A model generated the notes under the pieces. It ran no database searches and was not told the DNA's origin. It saw only the letters and a list, made by a program, of their open reading frames with translations. The translations under genes were made by a program, and so were the position numbers. Shown piece by piece: positions 25,801 to 33,536 of a stretch of DNA of 64,000 bases. Source of the DNA: Planctomycetota bacterium (GTDB taxonomy: Bacteria; Planctomycetota; UBA1135; UBA2386); NCBI GenBank assembly GCA_028281765.1, contig JANQJF010000096.1, positions 117,109 to 181,108 of the forward strand, given 5' to 3'. Within the stretch, counting starts at the first letter, position 1, and every line of letters begins with the position of its first letter.

Positions 25801-26567
25801 GGCTCGCCAATGCGCCCGCTCTCGCCGAGCGCCTGCTCCGGGCTCATGTACGACGGGGTGCCGATCAGCTGTCCGGACAGCGTGTTCGCGGCGTCGCCGC
25901 CGAGTTCGAGAGCGAGCCCGAAGTCGACGACGAACGCGTCGCCGTCGGCGTCGACCAGGATGTTGGCCGGCTTGAGGTCGCGATGCACGACGCCGCGGCC
26001 GTGGGCGTAGGCGATCGCCGACGCGACTTGCCGCAGCAGGCGGACGGCGCGAGAGGTCGTCACCTCGCCGGCTTCGATCAGTTCGCTGAGCGTGCGGCCC
26101 TCGACGAGATCCATCGTGAAGTAGACGAACCCGTCGGCGTTGCCGACTTCGTGCACGGACACGATGTGGCGGTGACGCAGGCGCGCGAGGCTGCGAGCCT
26201 CGCGCTCGAAGCGGTCGATTGCGTCGCCGAAGATCAGGTCGCCGGGGCGCAGCACCTTGAGCGCGACGTCGCGGTCGAGCGACTTCTGGTGCACGCGGTA
26301 CACGATGCCCATGCCGCCGCGACCGAGCTCGCCCTGGACCTCGTAGTCGTCGGGGAGTGCGGGCGGCTTCAGGGTGTCGCCCGTCGTGAGGTCTTCGCCG
26401 AGCGAGGTGTGCAGAGCGCGCACCGCACGGAGGCAGTGCGCGACGTCTTCGTCCGAGACCTCGAACCGTTGCGCGAGGCCCGCCATGTCGAGCGAGTGAC
26501 CCGACGCGACGCGGTTGGCGAGTTCGCCGGCGAGGCGACCGAGGCGTTCGTCGCGATCGAACGTCAT
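22845..26567 (-). CDS. Large membrane Ser/Thr protein kinase coupled to an ECF sigma factor
   Basis: 1240 residues. A short helical N-terminus precedes a complete PknB-type kinase (~75-340): glycine loop GELGRGGMGIVY, Lys104 in VALKVL, catalytic VHRDLKPANILV (Asp197), Mg-binding DFG at 215-217 and SPEQA at the activation-loop end. A transmembrane helix follows at ~362-385. The long outer region (to ~1090) has no domain I recognise, though a W-x-R-WWQAHG segment resembles planctomycete HEAT-linked sequences. The last ~150 residues hold about five more hydrophobic helices (WVLGLGIVLSLMMALGALGL onward), ending VALKPPKG. The start overlaps the sigma factor stop as ATGA, so kinase and sigma factor are made together; in such pairs phosphorylation of the sigma factor or a partner is the presumed switch. 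Confidence 0.9.
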   Translation of the reverse strand: MTFDRDERLGRLAGELANRVASGHSLDMAGLAQRFEVSDEDVAHCLRAVRALHTSLGEDLTTGDTLKPPALPDDYEVQGELGRGGMGIVYRVHQKSLDRDVALKVLRPGDLIFGDAIDRFEREARSLARLRHRHIVSVHEVGNADGFVYFTMDLVEGRTLSELIEAGEVTTSRAVRLLRQVASAIAYAHGRGVVHRDLKPANILVDADGDAFVVDFGLALELGGDAANTLSGQLIGTPSYMSPEQALGESGRIGEPSDIYALGAVLYECITGHAPFAGRPLAQLMHAVVAEEPVAPRKVDSSVPRDLEVICQKAMAKQPEARYATVQALAEDLERFASGQPIVARAPSRAYRLRRFVGRHRSAIVTASIAALLVTIAVWWFAVPAMLRASSITLGDRLVAEENPTGAIHAYRAAFDGTDPSAFALDLRTRFAGLLIDEAGRQHWERGTAAKREFDALLAEARHVLPTPRSWQSLDATVDQHQALEFEELRLDVLTGTRGPPVATHLSTEDRARRMSADFANPQRRCASLLAVAASDWRLVIGLPPWFGGPTFIELLRNRANLLPGSWEILQQRAVAWARPENFVNPATTPARSDLVLQLVEIFVDEASDEEVRQLASIAYHALGPFPVSIYRRKLTVSGGFSMVPVMDFGDAGRVANGLQWLRGLDRLSAHRKRVELAAESLFAERPEEPEGIEPRLTRVGSLRWLRSMTGVEFDRDDETSWTRWWQAHGQEDPRRWLIDALQWEHEPDELTPNLLLRELHDAKGNDRQVWIHNLLVLTVDDHVVPPEVDHDLAVEWERALGLVPNAELHVRLLTVAFTDGKPRPRIVGRDDVAVSMGNTTLVDSAYEVPPDVPAAYVGLRRPVFLHSGSIVMQANVRAEWSNRGARAIIHASAQRLTPHYQLTGGWRDDDSGVCVGEVRVVGARTTRLRDFPSHTTLFTLAAVDSSAATADRPWSWWREGLAQTLLKQDPSEVSDWLALCEFATVIPLPEAAQKLALEGVAYQWLNDDLRVAVRRARLMAGDESALYLPAGSHTFDQHVDIDDFWSRLAIQTSDAEIRSHALELLAASEPRPEFLATLAEATGLHNSMPATLRTRVENVTSPVATYLWTRVWVLGLGIVLSLMMALGALGLAVRGSVSRRQDAGLLLLLSAYALRHVTVQVNTFLWPPMWLSIGCCVIGVWVACLRFRGKRGWWTPAVLWTGAEIAAATGHEAAVVFLVVAAAYALVARVAVALKPPKG

Positions 26568-27154
26568 GCGTCGCTCCGTTCGAGGCAGGAGCCGAGGCGG
26601 ATCGTCGCGCGTCCGAGGGCACGCCGCACCGAGGACTCGCTCGTGCCGAGTCGGTCCGCGATCTCGTCGACGCTCAGTCCTTCGAAGAAGCGCATCAGCA
26701 CGACGTCGCGATCCTCGGAGGGCGAATCGGCGAGAGCCGACGCGAGCCGCTCGCGTTCTTCCACGCGCTCGGCGCGCGACGCGGGGCCGATCGTGCGCGT
26801 GCGCAGCTCGTCGAGCACCTGGCTGACCCGCGCGAGGTCGCCGGGCGGCCGACGCTTCTTCGCGCCGTGGTGCTCGGCGCGGGCGCGGATCCGGTTCTCG
26901 GCGATGCGGCACAGCCATCGCGAGAAGCCGCCGTCGTCCCGGTCCTCGAACGTCGAGAACGCCTCGTGGGCCGCGAGATACGTCTCCTGAACTAGGTCGA
27001 GGCTCTGCTCCTTCTCTCGCAGCTTGGCGCCGAGCCGTAGCCGGACGAAGAGCTGCAGACGTTCCGCCGCATTGGCGAACAAGGCGTCGTAGGCGTCTCG
27101 ATCGCCGTCCTGGGCGCGTTGGACGAGGTCGGCGGTGGGATCGTGGGTCGGCAT
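26564..27154 (-). CDS. ECF RNA polymerase sigma factor (kinase-associated type)
   Basis: 196 residues. Region 2 is DLVQRAQDGDRDAYDALFANAAERL with QSLDLVQETYLAAHEAF (the DxVQE core-binding and -10 helix) and GGFSRWLCRIAENRIRA. Region 4 is SEDRDVVLMRFFEGLSVDEIADRLGTSESSVRRALGRA, a -35-binding helix-turn-helix. There is no anti-sigma gene; the downstream overlapping gene is a Ser/Thr kinase, the arrangement of the planctomycete STK-linked ECF groups. A GGATGGAG Shine-Dalgarno precedes the chosen ATG; another in-frame ATG lies six codons upstream. Cytoplasmic, probably activated by the kinase. Its target promoters are unknown. Confidence 0.9.
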   Translation of the reverse strand: MPTHDPTADLVQRAQDGDRDAYDALFANAAERLQLFVRLRLGAKLREKEQSLDLVQETYLAAHEAFSTFEDRDDGGFSRWLCRIAENRIRARAEHHGAKKRRPPGDLARVSQVLDELRTRTIGPASRAERVEERERLASALADSPSEDRDVVLMRFFEGLSVDEIADRLGTSESSVRRALGRATIRLGSCLERSDA

Positions 27155-27207
27155 GGGGCGGGCTCCATCCATGAGAGTGGAAGAAGTCCGAGAGTCCGTC
27201 AGAAAAA

Positions 27208-28323
27208 TCAGGCGCGCGGATACGTCGTCCCGCGCCAGCGGACGCCGCCGCGGCGGAGCGTCTGCACCGCGCTCCAAACCATGCCGGCGGTCACGATCGG
27301 CAGGACGATCGGCACGAGCAGTCCATAGCCCGCGCTCCAGCCGTAGCGACGGGCCGTCATCGCGCTCGGGATCGCGTGGCCCCACAGGCCCGCGAATGCG
27401 CACCAGCCCTGCCAGCCGGACAAGAGCGGGCCGATTGTCGCGAGGGTCCACGCCGCGACCGTGAGCCCGACGATCAGGACGAGTCGCACGACGCTGAAGT
27501 CGAGCGCCGCGAAGTAGTTCTTCTCCGTCAGCACGAAGAAGCTGCGGATCGTCGTGATCCACTCGCACTCGACGGCGTCGGCGCCGAAGCAGGCGCGGGT
27601 GCGGAAGCCGGCGTTTCGGAGCGCCTTGCCGAGCCGCAGATCGTCGAGCACTTCGCCTCGTAGCGCGTCGTGACCGCCGGCGTCCCGATATGCGGACGCG
27701 CGCACGAGATTGAACGCGCCGACGCCGAGATACGCACGCTTGCGATCGGCGTTCACCCATGCGGCCTGCGCGAAGAAGCCGAGGCACATCGTCAGCACGA
27801 TCCCGCGGCCGCCCGCGCGGGTCTCGGTCAATCCCGGTACGAGGCACACGTGGTCCGCCTCGGTTGCGTCCGCGTGCTGCAGCGCGCGCGCGACGGCGTC
27901 GCGGCTCATCCACGCGTCGGCGTCGGCGAAGAGCAGCCAGTCGGCTCCGTCCCCGACCGACTCGGCCGCGACATGGCACGCGTGGTTCTTGCCGAGCCAG
28001 CCGTCGGGCAGATCCGTGACGTGGATCACGCTCACGTAGTCATCGTCCGCGGAGATGCGTTCGAGGATCTCGGCGGTTTCGTCCGTCGAGCGGTCGTCGA
28101 CCGCCACGACTCGGACGTCGAGGTGGCGCTGGGATCGCAACCTCTGCAGGGTCCCCTCGATCCGCGCCGCCTCGTCGCGCGCCGGCACGATCGCGACGAC
28201 GCGCTCCGTGCGCGCGGCGTCGGTCGCAGCCGCGAGATCCGGCAGCACCGCCACCCGCCGAATCCCGGCGAGCGTCGATACGAACCATAGTGCAGCCACG
28301 ACGAGTACGACCACGTCGACCAT
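27208..28323 (-). CDS. Family 2 glycosyltransferase, membrane (HpnB/CrtQ-like)
   Basis: 371 residues. An N-terminal hydrophobic helix is followed by a GT-A domain: VVAIVPARDEAARIEGTL, VRVVAVDDRSTDETAEIL, DLPDGWLGKNHACHVA and WLLFADADAWM (DxD metal site). GAFNLVRASAYRDAGGHDAL, EVLDDLRLGKALRNAG (catalytic ED-type acid) and FFVLTEKNYFAA follow. The C-terminal third has three to four membrane helices. WLGK and the overall layout recall hopanoid-associated HpnB and carotenoid CrtQ transferases, so a lipid acceptor is plausible but unproven. It lies upstream of the sigma factor with a 53-bp gap and is divergent from the fused monooxygenase. Confidence 0.82.
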   Translation of the reverse strand: MVDVVVLVVAALWFVSTLAGIRRVAVLPDLAAATDAARTERVVAIVPARDEAARIEGTLQRLRSQRHLDVRVVAVDDRSTDETAEILERISADDDYVSVIHVTDLPDGWLGKNHACHVAAESVGDGADWLLFADADAWMSRDAVARALQHADATEADHVCLVPGLTETRAGGRGIVLTMCLGFFAQAAWVNADRKRAYLGVGAFNLVRASAYRDAGGHDALRGEVLDDLRLGKALRNAGFRTRACFGADAVECEWITTIRSFFVLTEKNYFAALDFSVVRLVLIVGLTVAAWTLATIGPLLSGWQGWCAFAGLWGHAIPSAMTARRYGWSAGYGLLVPIVLPIVTAGMVWSAVQTLRRGGVRWRGTTYPRA

Positions 28324-28396
28324 CGGCCGCGAGCATGCCGGAATGCGCCGCTCCGATGTAGAGGATTCGCCGCGGTGGTCTACATTGCGTGCTCAG

Positions 28397-30637
28397 ATGA
28401 AGATCGTCAGCGTAGGCGGCGGGCCAGGCGGCCTGTTCTCGAGCATCCTGCTGAAGAAGCGGTATCCCGACGCGGGGATCGAAGTGTACGAGCGCAATCG
28501 CAGCGACGACACGTTCGGTTGGGGTGTGGTGTTCTCCGACGAGACGCTCGGCAACATCGAGGACGCGGATCCGCCGAGCATCCAGGAGATCCGCCGGCGG
28601 TTTCGCTACTGGGACGACATCCATACGTTCCACGGCGGCGCGTGCACGGTGTCGACGGGGCACGGCTTCTGCGGCATGTCGCGGAAGGAGCTGCTGCAGG
28701 TGCTGCAGGAGCGTTGCCGCGAGCTCGATGTGAAGCTCGAGTTCGAGTGCGAGATTGGCGACTTCGAGCGTTTCGCGGACGCCGACGTGATCCTCGCGGT
28801 CGATGGCGTGAACAGCGCGATCCGCGAGCGCTACGCGGAGCACTTCAAGCCGTCGATCGACTGGCGCAAGTGCAAGTTTGCGTGGTATGGGACGGACCTC
28901 GAGCTCGAGGCGTTCACGTTCGTGTTCAAGGAGAACGAGCACGGCCTGTTCCAAGTGCACGCGTATCCGTTCACCGACGGTCTGAGCACGTGGATCATCG
29001 AGTGCCGCGAGGAGACGTGGCGTCGCGCGGGGCTCGACGAGATGTCGATCGAAGAGTCGCTCGCGTATTGCCAGGAGCTGTTCGCCGACGACCTGCGTGG
29101 GCACAAGCTGCTGAACAACAACTCGGTGTGGCGCACGTTCCCGACCATCCGGAACGAGACGTGGCATCACGAAAACATCGTGCTGATGGGGGACGCGGCG
29201 CACACGGCGCACTTCTCGATCGGCTCCGGGACCAAGCTCGCCCTCGAGGACGCGATTGCGCTCGACGCGGCGTTCGGCGAGCACGGACCGAGCGACATCG
29301 GCAAGGTGCTGCGGGCGTACGAGGACTCGCGCTACGTCGAGGTGATCAAGCTGCAGAAGGCCGCGCAGACGAGCCTCGAGTGGTTCGAGAACAGCGGGCG
29401 CTACCTGCAGCAGGATCCGGTGACCTTCTCGTTCAACCTGATGACGCGGAGCAAGCGGATCACGTACGACAACCTCGCGCTGCGGGATCCCGAGCTCGTC
29501 GCGCAGACCACGGAGGTGTTCGCCGCCGCGTGCGACGCGCCGCGGCAGGCCGACGGCATGCCGCCGCCGCCGATGTTCACGCCGTATCGACTCGGCGAGC
29601 TCGAGCTCGTCAACCGCGTCGTCGTGTCCCCGATGTGTCAGTACTCGGCGAAGGACGGCGTGCCCGACGAGTGGCATCTGGTGCACCTCGGCAGCCGTGC
29701 AATCGGCGGTGCGGGGCTCGTGTTCACCGAGATGACGAACGTGTCGCCGGACGGCCGGATCACCGAGGGGTGCACCGGGCTGTGGAACGACGAGCAGCAG
29801 GCCGCGTGGCAGCGCATCGTCGCCTTCGCGCACGAGCACTCGAAGGCGAAGATGTGCCTTCAGCTGGCGCACGCCGGGCGCAAGGGTTCGTGTGCGCACC
29901 CGTGGCGTGGCGACGATACGCCGCTCGAAGGTGCGCGTGCGTGGCCGACGATGGGGCCGTCCGCGATGCCGTTCCGCGAGGGATGGCCGGTTCCGAAGGA
30001 GATGGACCGCGCCGACATGGACCGCGTGCGCGACGAGTTCGTCGCGGCCGCGAAGCGCGCGGATGCCGCTGGCTTTGACGCGCTCGAGCTGCACATGGCG
30101 CACGGCTACCTGTTGTCGAGCTTCTTGTCGCCGTTGTCGAACCGGCGCGAGGACGACTACGGCGGGAGTCTCGAGAACCGGATGCGGTATCCGCTCGAGG
30201 TGCTCGACGCGGTGCGCGCGGCGTGGTCCGCGAGCAAGCCGCTCGGCGCGCGGATCTCGGCGTCGGACTGGGCGGGCGAGGATGGGCTGACCGGCGACGA
30301 CGCGGTCGCGATCGCGCGCGCGCTGCAGGAGCACGGGTGCGCATTCGTCGATGTGTCGAGTGGCGGGAACTCCGCGGAGCACGTTCCCGAGTATGGGCGC
30401 ATGTATCAGGTGCCGTTCGCGGAACGGATCAAGCACGAGGTGGGGGTGCCGGTGATCGCTGTCGGCGCGATCCAGGGCGCGGACCACTGCAACACGGTGC
30501 TCGCCGCGCAGCGCGCGGACCTGTGCGCGATGGCGCGCCCGCATCTGAACGATGCGTACCTGACGCTGCATGCGGCGGAGGCGTACGGCTTCGCCGGGCA
30601 GCACTGGCCGGGGCAGTACGAGCTCGGGCGCAAGTGA
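28397..30637 (+). CDS. Bifunctional salicylyl-CoA 5-hydroxylase-like monooxygenase/Old-Yellow-Enzyme fusion
   Basis: 746 residues. Residues 1-~385 are a class A flavoprotein monooxygenase: FAD loop SVGGGPGGLFSSILLKK, the middle SRKELLQVL segment and the FAD-ribityl motif LMGDAAHTAHFSIGSGTKLALED. From ~395 an Old Yellow Enzyme-type TIM barrel begins (FTPYRLGELELVNRVVVSPM), with LQLAHAGRKGS, LHMAHGYLLSSFLSPLSNRR and DYGGSLENRMRYPLEVLDAV. This fusion matches bacterial bifunctional salicylyl-CoA 5-hydroxylase/oxidoreductases, which hydroxylate an aromatic-CoA thioester. No ring-cleavage partner is nearby, but an acyl-CoA-ligase-like gene lies 1.4 kb downstream on the other strand. The start is fixed by the FAD motif directly after ATG. 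Its stop codon lies inside a long hairpin. Confidence 0.88.
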   Translation: MKIVSVGGGPGGLFSSILLKKRYPDAGIEVYERNRSDDTFGWGVVFSDETLGNIEDADPPSIQEIRRRFRYWDDIHTFHGGACTVSTGHGFCGMSRKELLQVLQERCRELDVKLEFECEIGDFERFADADVILAVDGVNSAIRERYAEHFKPSIDWRKCKFAWYGTDLELEAFTFVFKENEHGLFQVHAYPFTDGLSTWIIECREETWRRAGLDEMSIEESLAYCQELFADDLRGHKLLNNNSVWRTFPTIRNETWHHENIVLMGDAAHTAHFSIGSGTKLALEDAIALDAAFGEHGPSDIGKVLRAYEDSRYVEVIKLQKAAQTSLEWFENSGRYLQQDPVTFSFNLMTRSKRITYDNLALRDPELVAQTTEVFAAACDAPRQADGMPPPPMFTPYRLGELELVNRVVVSPMCQYSAKDGVPDEWHLVHLGSRAIGGAGLVFTEMTNVSPDGRITEGCTGLWNDEQQAAWQRIVAFAHEHSKAKMCLQLAHAGRKGSCAHPWRGDDTPLEGARAWPTMGPSAMPFREGWPVPKEMDRADMDRVRDEFVAAAKRADAAGFDALELHMAHGYLLSSFLSPLSNRREDDYGGSLENRMRYPLEVLDAVRAAWSASKPLGARISASDWAGEDGLTGDDAVAIARALQEHGCAFVDVSSGGNSAEHVPEYGRMYQVPFAERIKHEVGVPVIAVGAIQGADHCNTVLAAQRADLCAMARPHLNDAYLTLHAAEAYGFAGQHWPGQYELGRK

Positions 30638-30748
30638 CAAAGCTGTCTACGTGCAAAACGGGACAGTGGGGGTTACGCGGGCGTAACGCTCACTGTTACG
30701 CCCGCGTAACACCCACTGTCGCGTTTTGCACGTAGACAGTCTTGTCAC
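30634..30748. repeat. 115-bp near-perfect inverted repeat between convergent genes
   Basis: Two 54-nt arms (30634-30687 and 30695-30748) are reverse complements except for four positions, with a 7-nt loop gctcact. The inner part of each arm, GTTACGC-GG-GCGTAAC and its complement, is itself palindromic, so each arm can also fold alone. The left arm contains the TGA stop of the monooxygenase gene and the right arm contains the TGA stop of the ankyrin gene, in symmetrical positions. It could act as a bidirectional terminator or mRNA 3' stabiliser, or be a small mobile (MITE/REP-like) element. No T-tract follows on either strand. Confidence 0.9.
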
Positions 30749-32013
30749 TCACTCAAGAGTCGCACGGCTTCCTCTTGCCCCGCGTAGCTGGCCCACTCTG
30801 CGGCCGTCGCGTTGTAGCGCTCATCGCGCTTGTTGCGGTCGACGCCGCGGTCGAGGAGGAACTGGATCGACTCGAGGCGGCCGTGGGCCGCGACCTCGTG
30901 GAGCAGGGATGCCGGTTCGTGGAGGCCCCAGGCGCCGTGCAGGTCCGCGCCATGGCGGATCAGGAACGATGCGACTTCGAGTTGCGTGTTCATCAGCGCG
31001 AGCCCGAGCGCGTGCAGCAGTGTGGCGGCCGGATCGGTCGACTCCCGCAACGCGGGGTACACCAACGAGGGCTGTGATCGTAGCTCGCCGTCCGCATCGA
31101 AGAACGCTTGTACCGCTGCCATGTCGCCGAGGCCTGCGCGAGTCGAGAGGTCGTCACCTGGCGGCCACAGCGGCGTGAGCAGCTCGATCATCTCGTGGCA
31201 TCCGTAGTCGATCGCGTAGACCGTGGCCTTGCTCGGCGGGCGCGGTTCGTTGCGAACACTTGCGCCTGCGTCGAGTAGCGCGGCTGCGATCTCGGGGCTT
31301 GCGCCGAACGCGCACTGCTCGAGCATCTCGACTTGCCACGCTTCGTTGTCGCGCGTGAGCAGGGCGGGTTCCTCGGCGAGGAGCTTCGTGAACCGCGCGA
31401 CGTCGCGCTCTGCCCGCGCGTCGAGAAGCTGCAGACGGCGTACGGATTGGCCCAGGGTCAGGTCCGCGGCCGGATCGAGTCGGCTGCGCTTCTCGAGCAG
31501 GAGGCCGGCCAATTCGCTCGCCGTCAGGCCGCTGCTCGTATCCGTCGCGACCACTGCTTCGGCGAGCGCACGTGTCGTGGCGTCATGACCGTGCCGCGCG
31601 GCCATGATGCATGCCGCTGCGGCGCGGGGCGGGTCGTTTCGCTGCTGGAGCAAGTCTTCGACCGTTTCCAAATCGCCGCAAGCGGCTGCGACCTCGAGGT
31701 CGAGCGACACCGCGCCGCGCTCGACGAACAGTTGCACCATCGTCGTCGATCCGGTGTTCATCGCGCGGGCGAACGCGCCGTCTGGGAGCTCCGAACCGAG
31801 ATCCAGCAGCACGCCGGCGCACCGCACCGCGGTCCAGAAATCGGGGTCCTCACCGGCGAAGTTCGCGTAGCTCTGGCAGGCATCGATGAGCAGGCCGCCG
31901 CGGTCGCTCGTTTCGTGGACCAGCGCCGGATGCCGCCGGACGAGCTTCTTGAGTTGCTTGGCGTCCTTCTGCTTGATGAACTCGAGTCCGCGTTCGTAGC
32001 CGTCGTATGCCAT
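30745..32013 (-). CDS. Ankyrin-repeat protein
   Basis: 422 residues without a signal peptide. At least five ankyrin-type helix pairs are visible: TTMVQLFVERGAVSLDLEVAA, GDLETVEDLLQQ, PEIAAALLDAGASVRNE, TQLEVASFLIRHGADLHGAW and RLESIQFLLDRGVDRNKRDE with the final AAEWASYAGQEEAVRLL. Earlier units (residues ~1-110) are more diverged. Ankyrin repeats mediate protein-protein contacts, and no enzymatic domain is attached. ATG was chosen over in-frame upstream codons because MAYDGYERG begins the first helix. The ligase gene ends 13 bp before this start, so they are probably in one operon with the S9 peptidase. The repeat call is firm; the partner is unknown. Confidence 0.85.
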   Translation of the reverse strand: MAYDGYERGLEFIKQKDAKQLKKLVRRHPALVHETSDRGGLLIDACQSYANFAGEDPDFWTAVRCAGVLLDLGSELPDGAFARAMNTGSTTMVQLFVERGAVSLDLEVAAACGDLETVEDLLQQRNDPPRAAAACIMAARHGHDATTRALAEAVVATDTSSGLTASELAGLLLEKRSRLDPAADLTLGQSVRRLQLLDARAERDVARFTKLLAEEPALLTRDNEAWQVEMLEQCAFGASPEIAAALLDAGASVRNEPRPPSKATVYAIDYGCHEMIELLTPLWPPGDDLSTRAGLGDMAAVQAFFDADGELRSQPSLVYPALRESTDPAATLLHALGLALMNTQLEVASFLIRHGADLHGAWGLHEPASLLHEVAAHGRLESIQFLLDRGVDRNKRDERYNATAAEWASYAGQEEAVRLLSE

Positions 32014-32026
32014 GAGTCGGCCCAGG

Positions 32027-33523
32027 CTAGACCTTCCAACGCTCACGCAGCGAGTGCTTGCTGATCTTGCCCGAGCCCGTGCGCGGCAGCGCTCCGACGA
32101 AGCGGATCTCCCGCGGGACCTTGAAGCCCGCGAGCCGCTCCCGGCAAAAGTCCGCCAGTGCGGTCTCGGTGAGCTCCGAGTCCCCGCGCAGCACGACCGC
32201 GGCGGCGATGCGCTCTCCCCACACGTCGTCGGGGAGCCCGATCGCCGCGGCTTCGACGACGTCCGGGTGCTCGTAGAGCCGGTTCTCGATCTCGGTCGAG
32301 AAGACGGTTTCGCCGCCGGTCAAGATCACGTCCTTCGCGCGATCGACGATCGTCACGAACCCCTTGTTGTCGATGACCGCGAGGTCCCCCGTCTTGAGCC
32401 AGCCGTCCGCGGTGAACGCGTCGCGCGTCGCGGCCGTCTGCTGCCAGTAGCCGGGTGTGACGGTCGGGCCGCGCACCCAGATCTCGCCGACGGACGCTTC
32501 GTCGTTTGCTACGTCGCGGCCGTCGAGGTCGACGACGCGGAGTTCGACTCCGCGCACCGCGCGGCCGGTCTTGGCTCGCCACGCCAGTTGCTCGTGCTCG
32601 GGCAGCGCGCGCAGCGCGTCGTCGAGCAGGCTCATCGTCAAGAACGGGCTGGTCTCCGTCATGCCGTACGTCTGCACGTACTCACACCCGAACCGTTCGA
32701 CGATCGAGCGCACGACCTCGGGCGCGATCGGCGCGCCGCCGCTCAAGATCGCGCGCAGGCTCGACGAGTCGTGCCCGCCGTCTTCCTGGACCATCAGGTT
32801 GAGCATCGTCGGCACGAGATTGCTGATCGTGATCCGCTCACGCGCGATCGCGCGGAGCGCGGTTTCGGCGCCGAACCGAGGCACGAACGTGTGCGTCCCG
32901 CCGACGTGCGTGATCGAGAACGTCGCCCACGCGTCGGCCAGATGGAACATCGGCGCGATGTGGCCCCACACGTCGCTCTCGTCGAGTGCGAGCTCGTGGA
33001 CGGTCATCGCAACGTGCGCGGTCACGTTGCCGTGGGTCAGCATGACGCCTTTCGGGGTGCCGGTCGTGCCGCTCGTGTAGTAAAGCTGCGCGACCGTGCT
33101 CGCCTGCGATTCCGCCGGCTCGAACTCCTCGAGCGGGCATGACTCAGGCCACTCGTCGTCGATCCACAGGACATCGACGCCGAGGTACTTCACGACGTCC
33201 TCGAACTTGCGCTCGGCGAGCAGGAGGTCGGCGCCGCTGTCTTCGAGCACCAGGCGGTGCTCCTGCACGTTGAGTCGGGTGTTCCACGGCACGAGCACGA
33301 GGCCCGCTCCGGCAGCCGCGAAGTAGGCCGCGAGATACTCCCAGCAGTTGTTCGCCAGAATCGCGACGCGATCGCCGGGGTCGAGGCCGGCTGCGCGGAG
33401 CCGCTCGGCGAGACCTGCGGCTTCTGCCGCGAGCTCGGCGTAGGTCAGCTCGACGTCTTCGTGACGGATGGCGACGCGCGCCGCGAAACGCGTCGCGGCG
33501 GCGTCGAGCAAGGACCAGATCAA
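32027..33523 (-). CDS. AMP-forming acyl-CoA ligase/synthetase
   Basis: 498 residues from TTG, the only start that leaves the conserved N-terminus (LLDAAATRFAARVAIR) intact. ANL-family motifs are complete: A3 YTSGTTGTPKGVMLTHGN, YGMTETSP (A5), GEIWVRGPTVTPGYW, DGWLKTGDLAV (A7), IVDRAKDVILTGGETVFSTEIE (A8 hinge) and the C-terminal GKISKHSLRE (A10 catalytic Lys). It activates a carboxylate to an acyl-AMP and then the CoA thioester, probably a medium- or long-chain fatty or aromatic acid; substrate is not deducible. It lies 13 bp after the S9 peptidase stop and 13 bp before the ankyrin start. The aromatic-CoA monooxygenase nearby makes an aryl acid substrate thinkable. Confidence 0.9.
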   Translation of the reverse strand: MIWSLLDAAATRFAARVAIRHEDVELTYAELAAEAAGLAERLRAAGLDPGDRVAILANNCWEYLAAYFAAAGAGLVLVPWNTRLNVQEHRLVLEDSGADLLLAERKFEDVVKYLGVDVLWIDDEWPESCPLEEFEPAESQASTVAQLYYTSGTTGTPKGVMLTHGNVTAHVAMTVHELALDESDVWGHIAPMFHLADAWATFSITHVGGTHTFVPRFGAETALRAIARERITISNLVPTMLNLMVQEDGGHDSSSLRAILSGGAPIAPEVVRSIVERFGCEYVQTYGMTETSPFLTMSLLDDALRALPEHEQLAWRAKTGRAVRGVELRVVDLDGRDVANDEASVGEIWVRGPTVTPGYWQQTAATRDAFTADGWLKTGDLAVIDNKGFVTIVDRAKDVILTGGETVFSTEIENRLYEHPDVVEAAAIGLPDDVWGERIAAAVVLRGDSELTETALADFCRERLAGFKVPREIRFVGALPRTGSGKISKHSLRERWKV

Positions 33524-33536
33524 ATGGCGACTCTCG

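Noticed and set aside
28040..30640. 866-residue minus-strand frame opposite the fused monooxygenase
   Set aside because: It is the complementary frame of a gene with two intact flavoenzyme domains and carries no motif of its own.
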